Shown here piece after piece: positions 14,401-17,111 of a stretch of 17,111 nucleotides of DNA. The stretch comes from Acidobacteria bacterium UBA2994. GTDB taxonomy: Bacteria; Acidobacteriota; Vicinamibacteria; Vicinamibacterales; UBA8438. Where the stretch lies: the NCBI GenBank assembly GCA_002346545.1, contig DEAA01000061.1, positions 10,787-27,897 on the forward strand, in the 5' to 3' direction. Within the stretch, counting starts at the first letter, position 1. Each line of letters begins with the position of its first letter. Made by a program: the position numbers and the translations under genes. Below the pieces are notes generated by a model, which was given only the letters and a program-made list of their open reading frames with translations, was not told the DNA's origin and did not search any database.

Positions 14401-14913
14401 CTATCCGAGCGCCTTGTTCCAGGCGTCGACATTCGCCTGCTGCGAGGCGAGCAACGCCGACGCATCGCCTTCAATCTTGACCGTGGTCATGACGTCGTCC
14501 TGCGCGATCGCATCAACCACCTCCTGCCCCGAGGTGACCTTGCCGAAGACCGAGTGCTTGCCGTCCAGATGCGGAGTCGGTCCGTGGGTGATAAAGAACT
14601 GGCTCCCGTTGGTGCCAGGCCCGGCATTCGCCATCGAGAGCACGCCGGCGGAGTCGTGCCGGAGCCCGGGGCCGAACTCATCGCCGAAATTGTAGCCAGG
14701 GCCGCCCATACCGGTCCCATCGGGATCGCCGCCCTGGACCATGAAGTTGGCGATGACCCGGTGAAACTTCAGCCCGTCGTAATAGCCTCGCTGGGCCAGA
14801 TTCACGAAATTCGCCACTGTCATCGGCGCTCCCTCGGCCGCCAGGCGAATCCTGATCTCGCCCTTCGACGTGGTGAATACCGCAACCAGTTCGTTCAACT
14901 CGCTCGACATCAT
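14401..14913 (-). CDS. Cyclophilin-type peptidyl-prolyl cis-trans isomerase
   Basis: A 170-residue single-domain cyclophilin that interconverts cis and trans peptide bonds before proline. The active-site pattern is present: FHRVI with catalytic Arg52, FMVQGGD with Phe57, Met58 and Gln60, and GSQFFIT with Gln105 and Phe107. The usual Trp of human cyclophilin A at the cyclosporin-binding site is replaced by His115 (PHLDGKH), so cyclosporin sensitivity is probably low. There is no signal peptide, so it is cytoplasmic, unlike the peptidase encoded 25 bases downstream. Two ATG codons are adjacent (14913 and 14910). AGAGGAG at 14918-14924 is 4 and 7 bases away respectively, so either could be used. 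It heads a two-gene unit with the prolyl oligopeptidase. Confidence 0.95.
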   Translation of the reverse strand: MMSSELNELVAVFTTSKGEIRIRLAAEGAPMTVANFVNLAQRGYYDGLKFHRVIANFMVQGGDPDGTGMGGPGYNFGDEFGPGLRHDSAGVLSMANAGPGTNGSQFFITHGPTPHLDGKHSVFGKVTSGQEVVDAIAQDDVMTTVKIEGDASALLASQQANVDAWNKALG

Positions 14914-15104
14914 TGTTCTCCTCTACGCGACCCGCCCCCAGGGGCCGGTCAAACCCCTATTGTCACCGCCTTGCGACCCGATTCAAACCGCCGCAACCCT
15001 TACGTGCATCCAACCCTAATGCCTCTCCGTCAGATACCTTCTACCCGCTGGACCCCGCAAACGCTACGGCACGACCCAGCTCTTCGAGTCCTCGAGGGCT
15101 GTCA
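14914..15104. other. Intergenic region between PQQ dehydrogenase and cyclophilin
   Basis: About 190 bases that should hold the end of the dehydrogenase transcript and the promoter of the cyclophilin operon. The only feature near the gene is a GC-rich imperfect palindrome around 14930-14952. No strong terminator or consensus promoter is visible. A 13-codon frame at 15064-15105 (minus) overlaps the dehydrogenase stop and is described among the findings. Confidence 0.5.
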
Positions 15105-17111
15105 TCACTTCGCTGTTGCGCTGGCGTCAGGCAAGGCAAGCCCTATTAGCGCAGGTGTAGTGCCTCCCACCGTGACGGCCACATACTGCCGGCCATCAAG
15201 CAGATAGGTCATCGGCGTACCGATCGCTCCACCTGGCAGATCAACCGATCCCACCAGCGCTCCAGTCGACTTGTCATAAGCCACCAGGCGTGGTCCGTCG
15301 TCGCTGCCCCCAGCCGAGAGCGTGTAGATCAAGAGCGTCCGCGTCAGCATCGGTCCGTTTCGCCCTGCATCACCACCGAGCGGGGGGAGGTCGAGATGGC
15401 GCAGCCGTGGGTGATTCCTAATGCGATCGCCATCGCCGGTGGGCGTCATCCAGACGTGATCGCCGGTGTTAAGGTCGATCGCCGTCATCCGAGAATACGG
15501 TGGCTTCCACAGCGGTAACCCCTCTGGCATCTGAGGGGTGCGCACCGGGTTGCCCGCCTCGACAAAGGGCGATCCACCTCGACTGAGCAAATAACGCAGC
15601 GTCGCCCTATCTTCCGGGACAGGCTCCCGGAACCGCATGACCGAATGAGCGTTTCGAGACGGCACGTAAATCACACCCGTCTCCGGGTCGACAGCGGCGC
15701 CCCCCCAGCTCGCCCCACCGCCGGCGCTCGGCCTGAAGATGGTTCCGCGCAGCGACAGTGGGGTATACAGCGGCCCAAGGCGAAAGTTCTCGACCGCATC
15801 GAGCGCCATCCGGCGCACATCCGGCGTGAAATCGATCAGGTCGTCGCGCGTCGCGCCCTGGTACTCGAAGGGCAGGGGTCGAGTCGGAAACGGCTGGGTC
15901 GGCGCCATCAGTTCACCAACCAGATCGGTGTCCGTCTGGACCGACCGCTCCTCGATCGGCCAGATGGGCTCACCCGTCGACCGGTCAAAGACGTATGTAA
16001 AGCCCTGTTTCGTCACCTGCGCGACCGCGCGCACGGGCCGGCCGTCAACCACCACGTCCACCAGATTCGGCCCAGTGGGATTGTCGTAGTCCCACACGCC
16101 ATGGTGGACGAACTGGAAATGCCAGATTCGCTCCCCCGTCTCCAAGTCAACGCACACCAGGCTCTCGGCGAACAGGTTGTCACCGAGTCGATGCCCCCCG
16201 TAGTAGTCGGAGGTAGGAGTACTGGTGGCCAAGTAGACGTACCCGAGCTCGGAATCGGCCGTGATGTTGCCCCAGATGTTGCTATTGCCCGAGTAGCGCC
16301 AGGCTTCGTTCAACCAGGTGTCGGCGCCAAACGCATCGGCGCTCTGCGGCACGCCGTGAAAGTCCCACAGGTGACGTCCGGTCCGCATGTCGTAGACCCG
16401 AGCGAACCCCGGCGCATTCTCGCGGCGCGACAGGTAGTCGTGTACCGAAGACCCGACAATGACCCGATCGCCGACAACCAGCGGCGGCGATCGCGACGGC
16501 GGCGGCAGGCCGCTTGGATTCTCCCGCGCGCGCGGTAGCCCCGCCTCGAGGTTGGCGCGCCCCCCATTACCAAAGCCCTCCACGAGTAGCCCCGTCGCAG
16601 CGTCCACCGCCGTGAGCGCCCCATCGCCGGTCCCCCAGACCAGCCTGGCCTCGTCACCCTTCGTCCAGTAGGCTGCCCCCCGGTGGTTCCACGGCGCCGG
16701 CAGCGGAGGACTGCCCTGCTCGTAGACCCGAGGATTGAAGACCCAGCGGGTCTCGCCGGTCGCAGCGTCGATGGCGGCGGCCTGATAGAGCGGCGTGACC
16801 ATGAAGAGCGTACCGTCAGCCATCAACGGGGTGGCTGACAAACGACCGATGCTGGGACGGGTCACCCACAGGCCAGGCTCACGGCGCGCGAGCTCGTCGA
16901 ACACGACGTCGGGCGGGGCCTCGACCACGCCGGTGCCACGCACGAGCGGCAGCGTCGCGTCGGCGGTCTGCCAGCGCCAAGCGACCTTGAGTTGGTCGAA
17001 GTTGTCTGCCGTGATCTGGTCGAGAGGAGAGTACTTCGAGCCGAACAGGTCACCCGAGTAGCTGCGCCACTCCCCTTGCTCGGTGCCCTGCGCCGCGGCG
17101 GAACCGGAGAA
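15105..17111 (-). CDS. PQQ-dependent dehydrogenase (soluble quinoprotein propeller), 5' end missing
   Basis: At least 668 residues of a quinoprotein alcohol/sugar-type dehydrogenase. The frame stays open from 17111, through an end-of-leader AAAQG and the family N-terminus EWRSYSGD...KYSPLDQITADNFDQLKVAWRW, so the GTG at 16943 is internal and only the leader start is missing. Propeller blade signatures recur: DAATGETRWVF, DMRTGRHLWDF, DLETGERIWHF, DRSTGEPIWPI and DLNTGDHVWM. The conserved HHGVWDYDNPTGPNLVDV and the C-terminal GTPMTYLLDGRQYVAVTVGG hallmarks are present. There is no CxxCH, so it lacks a fused cytochrome, and no adjacent Cys pair as in methanol dehydrogenases. It would oxidise an alcohol or sugar in the periplasm and needs an external electron acceptor. 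The substrate cannot be read from the sequence. PQQ biosynthesis genes are not in the window. Confidence 0.93.
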   Translation of the reverse strand, partial: FSGSAAAQGTEQGEWRSYSGDLFGSKYSPLDQITADNFDQLKVAWRWQTADATLPLVRGTGVVEAPPDVVFDELARREPGLWVTRPSIGRLSATPLMADGTLFMVTPLYQAAAIDAATGETRWVFNPRVYEQGSPPLPAPWNHRGAAYWTKGDEARLVWGTGDGALTAVDAATGLLVEGFGNGGRANLEAGLPRARENPSGLPPPSRSPPLVVGDRVIVGSSVHDYLSRRENAPGFARVYDMRTGRHLWDFHGVPQSADAFGADTWLNEAWRYSGNSNIWGNITADSELGYVYLATSTPTSDYYGGHRLGDNLFAESLVCVDLETGERIWHFQFVHHGVWDYDNPTGPNLVDVVVDGRPVRAVAQVTKQGFTYVFDRSTGEPIWPIEERSVQTDTDLVGELMAPTQPFPTRPLPFEYQGATRDDLIDFTPDVRRMALDAVENFRLGPLYTPLSLRGTIFRPSAGGGASWGGAAVDPETGVIYVPSRNAHSVMRFREPVPEDRATLRYLLSRGGSPFVEAGNPVRTPQMPEGLPLWKPPYSRMTAIDLNTGDHVWMTPTGDGDRIRNHPRLRHLDLPPLGGDAGRNGPMLTRTLLIYTLSAGGSDDGPRLVAYDKSTGALVGSVDLPGGAIGTPMTYLLDGRQYVAVTVGGTTPALIGLALPDASATAK

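Noticed and set aside
12963..14480. Plus-strand open frame of 505 codons opposite the prolyl oligopeptidase
   Set aside because: It is antisense to a peptidase with a complete catalytic triad and shows no family signature of its own.
16943..16943. GTG at 16943 as the start of the PQQ dehydrogenase
   Set aside because: The same frame continues without a stop to the window edge and encodes the conserved N-terminal region of the family, so this codon is internal.

Overview
The window is GC-rich, densely packed bacterial DNA with secreted, haem- and Tat-associated gene families. Paired DUF1592/DUF1552 genes, exported ankyrin-repeat proteins, a carboxypeptidase-regulatory-like/streptogramin-lyase-like propeller protein and a soluble PQQ dehydrogenase together point to an Acidobacteriota genome, perhaps class Vicinamibacteria. 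Planctomycetota, Verrucomicrobiota or Gemmatimonadota remain possible. This placement is inferred from gene content, not from a marker gene. No rRNA, tRNA, CRISPR array, integrase or transposase was seen.

Layout. Positions 1-4215 (+) hold a tightly coupled operon: the 3' end of an ankyrin-repeat gene, a DUF1592-family c-type cytochrome-like protein, and a Tat-exported DUF1552 (HXXSHH) protein. Each junction is a 4-base ATGA overlap. Positions 4216-4425 are a convergent intergenic region with a perfect 14-bp hairpin framed by inverted arms of heptamer repeats. Positions 11961-4426 (-) hold a second, paralogous operon in permuted order: DUF1592, DUF1552, a complete exported ankyrin-repeat protein, then a large carboxypeptidase-regulatory/CxxCH/beta-propeller protein. 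Positions 14913-12231 (-) hold a two-gene unit, a cyclophilin-type prolyl isomerase followed by an exported S9A prolyl oligopeptidase. Positions 17111-15105 (-) hold a PQQ-dependent dehydrogenase whose first few codons lie outside the window.

How the genes may work together. Almost every product is predicted to leave the cytoplasm. The two DUF1592 proteins each carry two CxxCH haem motifs, the propeller protein carries one, and the PQQ dehydrogenase carries none, so a periplasmic redox network is plausible. The DUF1552 proteins carry a family-defining HXXSHH motif and travel by Tat, which suggests folded, perhaps metal-bearing proteins. The most notable point is that the poorly characterised ankyrin + DUF1592 + DUF1552 module is present twice, facing itself, with its gene order rearranged. 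Its biochemical role is unknown and I do not assign one.
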